Source: Algoriphagus lacus (GTDB taxonomy: Bacteria; Bacteroidota; Bacteroidia; Cytophagales; Cyclobacteriaceae). From it: a stretch of 64,000 bases of DNA. Shown here one piece after another: positions 26,751-34,593 of the stretch. The stretch is taken from assembly GCF_003583985.1 (NCBI RefSeq), contig NZ_QXML01000001.1:558001-622000 (forward strand). The letters are read 5' to 3'. The notes beneath the pieces were generated by a model. It saw only the letters and a list, made by a program, of their open reading frames with translations, had not been told where the DNA came from and ran no database searches. Within the stretch, counting starts at the first letter, position 1; every line of letters starts with the position of its first letter. The position numbers and the translations under genes are program-made.

Positions 26751-27751
26751 GACTGATTGCTCTATTATTTCTTGGTTTATTTTGGGCTGGAATTGGCCAT
26801 GCTCAAAATTGGCAATGGAAAGAGTTGAATACACCGGTGAAAGCCTCCCTAAGGGGGCTTTCACCCGTTTCAGGCCGGGTGTGTTGGGCAAGTGGAAGTG
26901 GGGGGACTTGGCTGAAGACAACCGATGGAGGCGAAACCTGGGAATACGGAGTGATTGCAGGGTTGGATACTGTTGATTTTAGATCCATTCAAGCATTTGA
27001 TGAGCAAACAGCTGTGGCCGCTTCTGCTGGCCAACCTGCAGTAATTTACCTTACGAATGACGGAGGGAAATCTTGGGAAAAAGTACACCAGGAAGGTCCG
27101 GAGGCGTTTTTTGATGCGATTTCCTTTGTCAATAAAAAGAAAGGTTTTGTGCTCGGAGATCCTGTTGGGGGAAAATGGATGATTTTGGAGACAAAGAATG
27201 GAGGTAAGACCTGGAACACCTTGACTTCGCTTCCTTTGGCTACTCCAGGTGAAGCGGCATTTGCGGCCAGTTCGTCCTCCATGACGACCAATTCAGACGG
27301 GATTGCATTTGCCACGGGTGGAAGTGTGTCACGTCTTCATTTCTTTTCCTTAGAAAAGAGAGTTTGGACGGTAAGCGATTTGGCACAAATTGCCCAAGGA
27401 GCTCCAGCTAAGGGTGTTTTTGCAATGACACTGGCCGAGGACCGTAGAATTTTGGTGGGCGGAGATTACACTTTATTGGAGTCCAGAGAGGGAAATGCTC
27501 TTGTAGTTGGGGACATTTCGACTAAAACTCCAGATGTTGCGCCTTTTGGTTACCGATCCGGAGTGGCTTTTTGGAAAAAAGAACAGTTGGTTATTTCAGT
27601 AGGACCCTCCGGCTCGGATTTTTCAGTGGACTTAGGGAATACTTGGAAGAATTTTTCTGACATAGGATATCATTCCGTGAAATCATCTCACGACGGAAAA
27701 AGAGTTTGGGCATCCGGGAGTCAGGGTAGGATAGGTTTTTTACTGGATTGA
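26747..27751 (+). CDS. Secreted YCF48/BNR-like beta-propeller protein
   Basis: 334 residues with a signal peptide (MRLIALLFLGLFWAGIGHAQ). Repeats of the type KTTDGGETWEYG, TNDGGKSWEKV, ETKNGGKTWNTL and VDLGNTWKNF mark a YCF48/BNR propeller; the ending WASGSQGRIGFLLD closes the last blade. The start overlaps the preceding stop by four bases (ATGA), so it is translationally coupled to the isomerase and is the last gene of the SusCD locus. Its role is unknown; a periplasmic scaffold or binding function is inferred from fold only. Confidence 0.85.
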   Translation: MRLIALLFLGLFWAGIGHAQNWQWKELNTPVKASLRGLSPVSGRVCWASGSGGTWLKTTDGGETWEYGVIAGLDTVDFRSIQAFDEQTAVAASAGQPAVIYLTNDGGKSWEKVHQEGPEAFFDAISFVNKKKGFVLGDPVGGKWMILETKNGGKTWNTLTSLPLATPGEAAFAASSSSMTTNSDGIAFATGGSVSRLHFFSLEKRVWTVSDLAQIAQGAPAKGVFAMTLAEDRRILVGGDYTLLESREGNALVVGDISTKTPDVAPFGYRSGVAFWKKEQLVISVGPSGSDFSVDLGNTWKNFSDIGYHSVKSSHDGKRVWASGSQGRIGFLLD

Positions 27752-27912
27752 TCAGAATTACCATTTTTTATTAATTGATTGGCAGGGTGAAGCATCATTT
27801 TTTTAAAAGTTGCGAAGTTTTACTTCTTTTCCGCTTTGTATCCTCCCTGCCAGTATTATATTTAAGGATATAAGAATTTTGGATTCCATTAATAAAACCT
27901 ATTAAAAGACCT

Positions 27913-28647
27913 ATGTTTGAGATCATCCCTTCTATTTGGCTTATCAACGGCAAATGCGTTCGCTTGGAAAGAGGCGACTTTGCAACAGAAGAGGTCATTT
28001 CCAATAACCCATTGGAAATAGCACAAGCATTCGAGGGAATTGGGATCAAAAGAATCCATCTGGTTGATTTGGATGGTGCTCGGAGAGGAGAACCAAAAAA
28101 CTATCATATTCTGGAGGCTATTTCCGGATACACTGACCTTTTGGTAGACTTTACCGGGGGGATCTCTACTGACGGAGATGTGATCAAATGCTTTGAATTT
28201 GGAGCTAAAACCGTGACCATTGCCTCAGCTGCCGCGAATTACCCCGAGCGATTCGCCCAGTTTATCCTCTCCTATGGGCGTGAGAAAATAAATCTTGCTG
28301 CCGACACCAACCCTTCAGACCATAAAATCAAGATCAAAGGCTGGTTGAAAAAAACAGAAATCGACCTGTTTGATCACATTGAATTTTTCTACGAAAGAGG
28401 GTTAAAGTATTTGAAGTGTTCGGATGTGACTAGGGATGGAGTAATGCTTGGGCCTAATTTTGATCTTTACAAGGAGATTTTGGACAGATTTCCTTCCATT
28501 CATTTGGCAGCCTCAGGAGGAGTAAGGGGAGTTGATGATTTCCGCCGATTGAGGGATATGGGATTGAAAGCTTCTGTTTTTGGAAGAGCCTACTACGAAG
28601 GAAAAATCAGTCTGCATGATTTGGAAAAATTTATAGCAGAATCATAA
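27913..28647 (+). CDS. HisA-like TIM-barrel protein lacking the first catalytic Asp
   Basis: A 244-residue homologue of phosphoribosylformimino-aminoimidazole carboxamide ribotide isomerase (HisA). The half-barrel pattern is clear: IHLVDLDGARRG, DFTGGISTDGDVIKCFEFGA, LKCSDVTRDGVMLGPN (second catalytic region, Asp kept), and LAASGGVRGVDDFRRLRDMG. The first catalytic site, normally IPALDLIDG, reads IPSIWLINGKCVRL, so the general acid/base Asp is a Trp at residue 9. No other his genes are nearby. I regard it as a divergent paralogue whose reaction is unknown rather than the histidine enzyme. A strong terminator follows. Confidence 0.75.
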   Translation: MFEIIPSIWLINGKCVRLERGDFATEEVISNNPLEIAQAFEGIGIKRIHLVDLDGARRGEPKNYHILEAISGYTDLLVDFTGGISTDGDVIKCFEFGAKTVTIASAAANYPERFAQFILSYGREKINLAADTNPSDHKIKIKGWLKKTEIDLFDHIEFFYERGLKYLKCSDVTRDGVMLGPNFDLYKEILDRFPSIHLAASGGVRGVDDFRRLRDMGLKASVFGRAYYEGKISLHDLEKFIAES

Positions 28648-28650
28648 ACG

Positions 28651-28677
28651 AAAAAAGAGGCTTTAGCCTCTTTTTTT
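28651..28677 (+). terminator. Rho-independent terminator after the HisA-like gene
   Basis: An 11-bp stem (28651-28661 with 28666-28676, core GAGGC/GCCTC) has a TTTA loop, with T run on the plus side and A run on the other. It can also serve the convergent gene ending at 28699. Confidence 0.9.
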
Positions 28678-28698
28678 ATATTCATTCAGATAAGAATT

Positions 28699-29055
28699 TC
28701 AATCTGCTTTAAACTTGTCAACTACGTACAGGAAAATATTAAAAGACAACGTAGAAGGAGACTCATTCTTTTTTACCTCTTTTTCAGGTAGAATTCCGAC
28801 TGCCGGAAGGTCTTTTTTTACCGGGGCTGCCTTTAGGTTTTGATTTGATCGTACCGGTAGAAGGTTGGGTGAAGCATTATCCTGAATTGAGGTAGGATCT
28901 TCAAGGACCACTCTTTCATTGGTTCGCGGAGAATTTTCCTCGGTTTTTTCCTGCTCTGACTGCGCCGAAGCATCTACGGTAATCAACGCCAATCCCACTA
29001 TTGCTACACTGAGCAAGGCTGGTTTTTTAAAATGAAATCCTGCGAATTTCAACAT
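28699..29055 (-). CDS. Small secreted hypothetical protein
   Basis: 118 residues, not recognised. It begins with a basic stretch and a hydrophobic signal (LLSVAIVGLALITVDASAQ), predicting export. The mature part is hydrophilic, rich in Glu, Lys, Asn and Pro, without cysteines or repeats, and ends in a short hydrophobic-aromatic tail (LSFNIFLYVVDKFKAD). It is monocistronic between a bidirectional terminator and the divergent csaA gene. Lineage-restricted envelope protein is the most that can be said. Confidence 0.6.
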   Translation of the reverse strand: MLKFAGFHFKKPALLSVAIVGLALITVDASAQSEQEKTEENSPRTNERVVLEDPTSIQDNASPNLLPVRSNQNLKAAPVKKDLPAVGILPEKEVKKNESPSTLSFNIFLYVVDKFKAD

Positions 29056-29129
29056 GGCTTATTTTGAATAGTTAATATTTTAACTCCAGAGTTTGTAAAA
29101 TGTTCCTAAAATTAGAAAAAAAAACCACT

Positions 29130-29468
29130 ATGCAAACGATTGACATGGAAGATTTCGCCAAAATAGAACTTAGGGTTGGAACGGTTATAAAGGTAGAAGT
29201 TTTTGATAAAGCACGTAAACCGGCATATAAAATTTGGGTGGATCTAGGGCATGAAGTAGGAGTGAAAAAATCTTCAGCACAAGTGACGGATTTTTATCAA
29301 CCAACGGACTTAATCGGGAAGCAAGTGATTTGTGTATGTAATTTCAAACCCAGGCAAATTGCTGATTTTATGTCTGAGGTATTGATTACGGGTTTTACCT
29401 CCGGGGAAGGAGGAATCGTCCTCGCCACCGTAGAAAGAAATGTTCCTAATGGCCAAAGGCTTCATTAA
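29130..29468 (+). CDS. csaA: tRNA-binding domain protein CsaA
   Basis: A 112-residue stand-alone tRNA-binding OB-fold protein, closely matching CsaA: DFAKIELRVGTVIKVEVFDK, YKIWVDLGHEVGVKKSSAQV, NFKPRQIADFMSEVLITGF and NVPNGQRLH. Family members bind tRNA and have been proposed as export-related chaperones. I chose ATG 29130 because the homologous N-terminus and length (~110) fit; ATG 29100 would add ten Lys-rich residues. Its 3' end overlaps that of the convergent Rieske gene by four bases. Confidence 0.88.
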   Translation: MQTIDMEDFAKIELRVGTVIKVEVFDKARKPAYKIWVDLGHEVGVKKSSAQVTDFYQPTDLIGKQVICVCNFKPRQIADFMSEVLITGFTSGEGGIVLATVERNVPNGQRLH

Positions 29469-29788
29469 GGAATGGTAATCTTTAATCCGTCCTCGTCTAA
29501 TCGAGTCATGTAAACTGTTAAATCTTCGCAATATCCAGCCTTTACATTTCCGGTTTTCAGGTCGAATCGGTACTGATGAAGGGGACAAATGATTTCTCCT
29601 GCTCCATTAATATTGGCCTCAAGGAGTGATGCTCCTTTATGTGGACAAAAGGCCTGAAAAACGTAAACTTGATCTCCAACTCTCAGCCCGGCAAGTTGGT
29701 GCTGTCCTACTTGAATTTTTTTAATCGACCGTTCGGGTAAAAATTTGATTACTTCCTCTTTGGTCTTTCCTAAGACGTATTCTTTCAT
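29465..29788 (-). CDS. Rieske-type [2Fe-2S] ferredoxin
   Basis: A 107-residue single-domain Rieske protein. Cluster ligands are CPH in FCPHKGASLLEA and CPLHQYRFDL, spaced as expected (C-x-H ... C-x-x-H), followed by LKTGNV. It lacks a signal or transmembrane anchor, so it is a soluble cytoplasmic ferredoxin of the type that serves dioxygenases or nitrite-reductase small subunits. No partner reductase or oxygenase is near. It overlaps csaA tail to tail by four bases. Confidence 0.88.
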   Translation of the reverse strand: MKEYVLGKTKEEVIKFLPERSIKKIQVGQHQLAGLRVGDQVYVFQAFCPHKGASLLEANINGAGEIICPLHQYRFDLKTGNVKAGYCEDLTVYMTRLDEDGLKITIP

Positions 29789-29991
29789 GTGTTTATAATT
29801 GTCTTTAAATTTTATTCAGAATCTCTCATGTCACTCAACCTCCAATGACAATCGAGACATCCCGATGGCTGGAAGTTATGTCATGCGCGATTTCCTTAAA
29901 TAAAAGCAAACAACCATCAAACCAACACAACTTTGGTTTTCTGGTTATTCCTCATCAATTTGATGTAAGCTACACTTAACCCGATCATATC

Positions 29992-30735
29992 ATGAAAAAA
30001 TATCTTTTACTCCCACTTCTATTTTTGGCCAGCTGGGTAAATGGACAAAATTTAAACGGTGCCTGGAAATTAATTAGCCAAAATGGAAAGTCGGTCACGG
30101 ACCAGGAATTCATCAAAATATATCAGGATGACTATTTTGCATTTGGAGTAAAAAATGCGTCGGACAATGCCTTTATCGGTGCCGGAGGAGGGCCATATTC
30201 GATTCAGGAAGGAAAACTTTTGGAAACCTTGGATTTTTTCACCTTGAATCCTCTTCAGGTAGGCACAACTACCCCTTTTCGGATTGAATGGAATGGGAAT
30301 AAAATTACCCTTTCAGGAGATACGGCGAACGGAATGCTGGTGGAGACTTGGGAGAGAATATCAGATGCAAAGGATGATTTGACTGGAAACTGGGTAATCA
30401 CCGGAAGAAAGCGTGATGAGGAAATCTCCAGATCTACACCGGGTGCCCGAAGAACGATCAAAATCCTCAGTGGAGGCCGTTTCCAATGGGTGGCCTTTAA
30501 TTCCGAGACCAAAGAGTTTTCCGGCACAGGAGGAGGAACCTACACTGCCGTCAATGGCAAATACACTGAAAATATTACCTTTTTCTCCCGCGACAATTCC
30601 CGAGTTGGGGCGAGTTTGAGTTTTGATTTCAAAGTAATTGATGGGGAATGGCATCACAGTGGCCTGAGCTCAACCGGTGCTCCGATCTATGAAATCTGGA
30701 CTCCCTATGCGATTGGGTATAAGCCCGCCAAATAA
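29992..30735 (+). CDS. Secreted protein with two tandem lipocalin-like repeats
   Basis: 247 residues with a signal peptide (MKKYLLLPLLFLASWVNGQ). The mature part is an internal duplication: residues ~20-125 (LNGAWKLIS ... GAGGGPYSIQEGKLLETLDFF ... VETWERI) and ~130-240 (LTGNWVITG ... GTGGGTYTAVNGKYTENITFF ... YEIWTPY) align along their whole length. Each has the Trp-containing G-x-W start seen in lipocalin-like small-molecule-binding barrels. I do not recognise a named family or ligand. A bidirectional terminator follows. Confidence 0.75.
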   Translation: MKKYLLLPLLFLASWVNGQNLNGAWKLISQNGKSVTDQEFIKIYQDDYFAFGVKNASDNAFIGAGGGPYSIQEGKLLETLDFFTLNPLQVGTTTPFRIEWNGNKITLSGDTANGMLVETWERISDAKDDLTGNWVITGRKRDEEISRSTPGARRTIKILSGGRFQWVAFNSETKEFSGTGGGTYTAVNGKYTENITFFSRDNSRVGASLSFDFKVIDGEWHHSGLSSTGAPIYEIWTPYAIGYKPAK

Positions 30736-30756
30736 GGGAGATGACACTGTATTAAA

Positions 30757-30791
30757 TAAAAAAAGGAGCCCAAAAGGCTCCTTTTTTTATT
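30757..30791. terminator. Bidirectional terminator between convergent genes
   Basis: AGGAGCC/GGCTCCT forms a stem around a CAAAA loop (30771-30775), flanked by A-rich and T-rich runs on both sides. It lies between the plus-strand secreted protein and the minus-strand cysteine desulfurase. Confidence 0.9.
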
Positions 30792-31933
30792 TAAACTTCC
30801 ACTGCGTACAGCTCTTTTAGCTTTCTGACAGTATAGTCTACCTCATCAAGAGTATTGAATCTGCTAAAGGAAAATCTCACTGAATCTCTTTCGGGATTGT
30901 GATGGAGGGCTCTCAACACGTGGGATCCTACCGTGGCACCGGAACTGCATGCAGAACCTCCTGAGGCGGAAATTCCTTCCAGGTCAAGATTGAAAAGTAG
31001 CATGCCCCGATTGGATTCGGAAGGCGGAAGGCTGACATTCAGCACTGTGTAAAGACTTTTGTCCATATCAGCGGAAAGTCCGTTGAATTCTACTCCAGGT
31101 AATTCTTGGACCAGCTTTTCAATGAAGTGTTTTTTTATCTTTTCGATATGGGTCCGATGTCCGGCCATATCTTCGTAGGCAAGTTCTAGCGCTTTTGAGA
31201 TTCCAATGATACCGATCACATTTTCAGTTCCCCCACGCATATTTCGCTCTTGGGCTCCACCGTGGATGAAAGGATGAATTTTCTTGTCTTTTCTTACGAA
31301 TAGAAATCCTGAGCCTTTGGGGCCATGAAATTTATGTCCGCCAGCTACAATGGCATCAACCGGAAGAAGCTTCAAATCATGGACATAATGTCCCATGGTC
31401 TGAACCGTATCCGAATGGAAAAATGCTTCGTGTTCCTTTGCTAAAGCTCCGATCCGATCCAGATCATTCAAGTTTCCGATTTCATTGTTGGCATGCATCA
31501 GGGAAACCAGGCTTTTCGGATTCGTTTTTAGCAATTCCTCCAATTGATTTAGATCGATTTCACCTCGGTCGTTTACATCCAGGATGCTGAGCTTTACCAT
31601 TCCTTTTTTTGCCAATACCTCCAAGGTATGCAGAACCGCGTGATGCTCTATAGGAGAAGTGATCGCATGAGTAATGGCATGGCTTTCGATCCCACATACC
31701 AAAGCAGTGTTATCGGCCTCAGTTCCTCCGGATGTGAAGAAAATCTCAGATGGACTGGCATTGAGCAATTCCGCTACTTTCTTTCTCGATTTCTCGATGG
31801 CTGTCCTTACTTCCCTTCCATGGCTATGGACTGAAGAAGGGTTACCAAAATGAGATTTCATGAACGGAAGCATGGCCTCAATCACTCGATCGTCCATGGC
31901 TGTCGTTGCGGCATTGTCAAAATAAACTTTCAT
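30791..31933 (-). CDS. Cysteine desulfurase, IscS/NifS family
   Basis: A 380-residue PLP enzyme that takes sulfur from cysteine for Fe-S clusters and thiolation. Visible: VYFDNAATTAMDD at the N-terminus, the PLP lysine in VAGGHKFHGPKGSGFLFVRK, GAQERNMRGGTENV, and the catalytic cysteine in SACSSGATVGSHVL. The short CSSG loop variant is of the NifS/IscS group. It lies 25 bases downstream of glmM and probably shares its transcript, with no IscU or SufBCD genes in the window, so the sulfur acceptor cannot be read from context. Confidence 0.93.
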   Translation of the reverse strand: MKVYFDNAATTAMDDRVIEAMLPFMKSHFGNPSSVHSHGREVRTAIEKSRKKVAELLNASPSEIFFTSGGTEADNTALVCGIESHAITHAITSPIEHHAVLHTLEVLAKKGMVKLSILDVNDRGEIDLNQLEELLKTNPKSLVSLMHANNEIGNLNDLDRIGALAKEHEAFFHSDTVQTMGHYVHDLKLLPVDAIVAGGHKFHGPKGSGFLFVRKDKKIHPFIHGGAQERNMRGGTENVIGIIGISKALELAYEDMAGHRTHIEKIKKHFIEKLVQELPGVEFNGLSADMDKSLYTVLNVSLPPSESNRGMLLFNLDLEGISASGGSACSSGATVGSHVLRALHHNPERDSVRFSFSRFNTLDEVDYTVRKLKELYAVEV

Positions 31934-31958
31934 TGGGTGCTGGGGGGATTTTTCAGGA

Positions 31959-33353
31959 TCAAATCAGAGAAGCGCTGACCACCTCTTTGATGTCCTGCAT
32001 GATTTTCTTGGCCAAGTGTTCCGCCGTGGCTTCAGAATCCGACTCTGAATAGATCCGGATGATCGGCTCAGTATTTGACTTTCTCAAATGCACCCACTCC
32101 TTTTCAAACTCAATTTTAACCCCATCAATATCATTGATTGGGTGCTTTTTGTATTTGTTTTTGATCTCAACCAGGATTTTGTCGACGTTGATTTCAGGAG
32201 TAAGTTCTATTTTATTCTTTGAAATATGGTAGTTGGGATAAGTAGCCCGAAGCATGGAAATGGACTTGCCAAATTTGGCCAAATGGGTCAAAAACAATCC
32301 GATTCCCACCAAGGCATCGCGACCATTGTGGGAGGCTGGGTAGATGATGCCGCCATTTCCTTCTCCACCAATTACGGCATTCACAGCCTTCATTTGATTG
32401 ACTACATTGACTTCACCTACGGCAGCCGCAGTATATTTCCCGCCTCTTTTCTCGGTTACATCACGAAGTGCTCTTGTGGATGAAAGGTTGGACACCGTAT
32501 TGCCAGGTGTTTTGGAAAGCACATAATCTGCTACCGCTACCAAAGTGTATTCTTCTCCAAACATGGATCCGTCCTCATTGACAAAAGCCAATCGGTCTAC
32601 ATCTGGGTCCACCACAATACCCAGGTCATAGCTTCCTTTTTCCAATTTCTTGGAGATATCCCGGAGGTTTTCAGGAAGTGGCTCAGGATTGTGCGGGAAG
32701 TGGCCATCAGGTGTGCAGTACATCTCTTCGATTTCGGTCACACCCAAAGCACGAAGCAATTTTGGAATGGCAATTCCTCCAGTGGAGTTTACAGCATCCA
32801 CCACGATTTTGAAATTTCTGGCTTTGATCGCCTCGACATCTACGAGCGCCAAATCCAAAACATGCTGAATATGTCGGTCGATGTAGTCGTCGATTTGAGT
32901 GTATTTTCCCAGCTTTTTCACTTCTGCGAAAGAGAAAGCCTCGTTTTCTGCTTTTTCAAGAATAGACTTGCCTTCTTCATCAGAAATGAATTCACCAACT
33001 GAATTCAGGAGTTTCAGGGCATTCCACTGGATGGGATTGTGGCTGGCAGTGAGAATAATTCCGCCTCCGGCATTTTCCAAAGGCACCGCAAACTCGACAG
33101 TGGGCGTTGTGCTCAATCCAAGATCAACCACATGAATGCCCATACCTTGTAGCGTGGCTGAAACCAATCTGGAGATCATGTCTCCAGAAATCCTCGCATC
33201 CCGTCCGATTACAACTTTTGGATTATTGGTCTTTTCAATGACCCATGCGCCATAAGCCGCGGTAAATTTTACTACGTCGATAGGAGTGAGACCTTCGCCG
33301 GCTTTGCCGCCGATGGTTCCTCTTATCCCTGAAATAGATTTGATAAGCGACAC
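31959..33353 (-). CDS. glmM: Phosphoglucosamine mutase
   Basis: A 464-residue phosphohexomutase converting glucosamine-6-phosphate to glucosamine-1-phosphate. SGIRGTIGGKAGEGLTP opens the protein; the phosphoserine loop is ILTASHNPIQWNALK; the Mg2+ site is DPDVDRLAFVNEDG; the sugar-specific GGEGNGGIIYP and the phosphate-binding RKSNTEPIIRIYSE follow. The GEGNGG form with SHNP is the usual GlmM/phosphomannomutase type in Bacteroidota, and glmS in the same window supports GlmM. A phosphomannomutase role is possible. A terminator upstream implies its own promoter. Confidence 0.88.
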   Translation of the reverse strand: MSLIKSISGIRGTIGGKAGEGLTPIDVVKFTAAYGAWVIEKTNNPKVVIGRDARISGDMISRLVSATLQGMGIHVVDLGLSTTPTVEFAVPLENAGGGIILTASHNPIQWNALKLLNSVGEFISDEEGKSILEKAENEAFSFAEVKKLGKYTQIDDYIDRHIQHVLDLALVDVEAIKARNFKIVVDAVNSTGGIAIPKLLRALGVTEIEEMYCTPDGHFPHNPEPLPENLRDISKKLEKGSYDLGIVVDPDVDRLAFVNEDGSMFGEEYTLVAVADYVLSKTPGNTVSNLSSTRALRDVTEKRGGKYTAAAVGEVNVVNQMKAVNAVIGGEGNGGIIYPASHNGRDALVGIGLFLTHLAKFGKSISMLRATYPNYHISKNKIELTPEINVDKILVEIKNKYKKHPINDIDGVKIEFEKEWVHLRKSNTEPIIRIYSESDSEATAEHLAKKIMQDIKEVVSASLI

Positions 33354-33382
33354 GTACAGTTGATTTAGTAAAAGTGGATATC

Positions 33383-33405
33383 TAAAAAAACCTGTCTTTG
33401 ACAGG
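33383..33405 (-). terminator. Rho-independent terminator upstream of glmM
   Basis: CCTGTC/GACAGG (33391-33396 with 33400-33405) has a 3-nt loop and is followed on the minus strand by seven T. It would end the transcript of the small membrane protein gene at 33414-33644. Confidence 0.75.
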
Positions 33406-33413
33406 ATTATGTT

Positions 33414-33644
33414 TTATTTAAATTTTGCAAGAACCTTGTCTACTTCATTGTCCGGATTAGCACAGGTACTAGTGGAATCGACTGTTTTTCCACAGAAGCT
33501 GCAAGTTACCCCTTCTTTATTCAGAAAGGGACTCTGAGAGGCACAAGTGCCCTTGAATTCTCCGTTTTTGAGGAAAATGAGCCTTACTGACATCAGTATG
33601 AAGAACACTGCGACGAAGCCCAAGGTTAGAAATATGGTTGTCAT
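33414..33644 (-). CDS. Small membrane protein resembling NqrM (DUF539)
   Basis: A 76-residue protein with one N-terminal transmembrane helix (TTIFLTLGFVAVFFILMSV) followed by RLIFLKNGEFKGTCAS and a cysteine-rich tail (CSFCGKT, then TSTCANP). The layout of helix, basic-K-G-x-C and further Cys resembles NqrM, a maturation factor that helps metal delivery to Na+-NQR, but the match is short and I hold it loosely. No nqr genes are in the window. The alternative is an unrelated small zinc-ribbon membrane protein. Confidence 0.6.
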   Translation of the reverse strand: MTTIFLTLGFVAVFFILMSVRLIFLKNGEFKGTCASQSPFLNKEGVTCSFCGKTVDSTSTCANPDNEVDKVLAKFK

Positions 33645-33651
33645 AACGGAT

Positions 33652-33659
33652 AAATTTGC
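33652..33659 (+). promoter_or_regulatory. TAnnTTTG -7 box ahead of mazG
   Basis: TAAATTTG fits the Bacteroidota -7 consensus, 57 bases before the chosen mazG start. It lies in the divergent gap next to the small membrane protein gene. No spaced -33 TTG is seen. Confidence 0.4.
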
Positions 33660-33715
33660 GCAAATTTAAAGCTTTACTTCGAAACGTCCACAATTCCAGC
33701 TTAGTTTCCCAAGAC

Positions 33716-34516
33716 ATGTCAAATTTGAGTACCCGGGCCGAGCAACTGGCCGCATTTGATCGTTTGTTGACCATTATGGATGAGCTTCGGGCCCAGTGTC
33801 CTTGGGATAAAAAGCAAACCACTGAAAGTCTACGGCATTTGACCATCGAAGAGACTTTTGAACTTTCGGATGCCATTTTGGAGGGAAATCCGGAAGAAAT
33901 CAAAAAGGAATTGGGAGACATTCTCCTTCACATTGTCTTCTATGCCAAGATTGGTTCGGAGGAGGGTAATTTTGACATGGCTACGTTGACAAATTCACTG
34001 TGCGAAAAACTCATTCGTCGCCATCCGCATATTTATGGCGATACAATCGCACAGGATGAAGAAACGGTCAAGCAGAATTGGGAGAAAATCAAGCTGAAAG
34101 AAAAAGGTAATGTTTCCGTTTTAGGCGGTGTCCCCAAGTCTTTACCGGCTCTGATCAAAGCCATGAGAATCCAGGAAAAGGCCCGAGGAGTGGGCTTTGA
34201 CTGGGAGGAAAAGCAGCAAGTCTGGGAAAAAGTGGAGGAAGAAATGCAGGAATTCAAAGCAGAATTCAATGCTGCGGAAGAAAAGGAAATCGATCGAGAA
34301 AAAGCCACCGGAGAATTTGGGGACTTGCTTTTTTCACTGATCAACTACGCCCGGTTTATTGACATTAACCCCGAGGAAGCTCTCGAACGGACCAATCTCA
34401 AATTCATCAAACGCTTTCAGTATTTAGAAAATGCAGCTAAAGAAGCAGGGAAAAATCTCAGCGAAATGACTTTGGCAGAAATGGATGTGTACTGGAACGA
34501 AGCGAAAAGGCATTAA
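33716..34516 (+). CDS. mazG: Nucleoside triphosphate pyrophosphohydrolase MazG
   Basis: A 266-residue all-alpha NTP pyrophosphohydrolase that clears noncanonical nucleotides. Two MazG domains are visible: residues ~10-115 (LDELRAQCPWDKKQT-like, here IMDELRAQCPWDKKQTTE, then EETFELSDAI and KKELGDILLHIVFYAKI) and ~145-260 (VGFDWEEKQQVWEKVEEEM, EFGDLLFSLINYARF). The metal-binding EExxE and D motifs are present in both. I chose ATG 33716 since E. coli MazG starts similarly and is 263 residues; the extra 20 residues from 33656 would sit directly on the -7 box. Confidence 0.95.
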   Translation: MSNLSTRAEQLAAFDRLLTIMDELRAQCPWDKKQTTESLRHLTIEETFELSDAILEGNPEEIKKELGDILLHIVFYAKIGSEEGNFDMATLTNSLCEKLIRRHPHIYGDTIAQDEETVKQNWEKIKLKEKGNVSVLGGVPKSLPALIKAMRIQEKARGVGFDWEEKQQVWEKVEEEMQEFKAEFNAAEEKEIDREKATGEFGDLLFSLINYARFIDINPEEALERTNLKFIKRFQYLENAAKEAGKNLSEMTLAEMDVYWNEAKRH

Positions 34517-34593
34517 ATAGTCTTCCGTTGGCAGCTTTTCATGACCAATAACTCAATTACCAATTTCCAAAAACTCAATAATCTTTACCCTTT

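Noticed and set aside
26298..26921. Minus-strand ORF of 207 codons spanning the end of the isomerase and the start of the BNR gene
   Set aside because: It crosses two well-supported coupled genes and looks like antisense translation.
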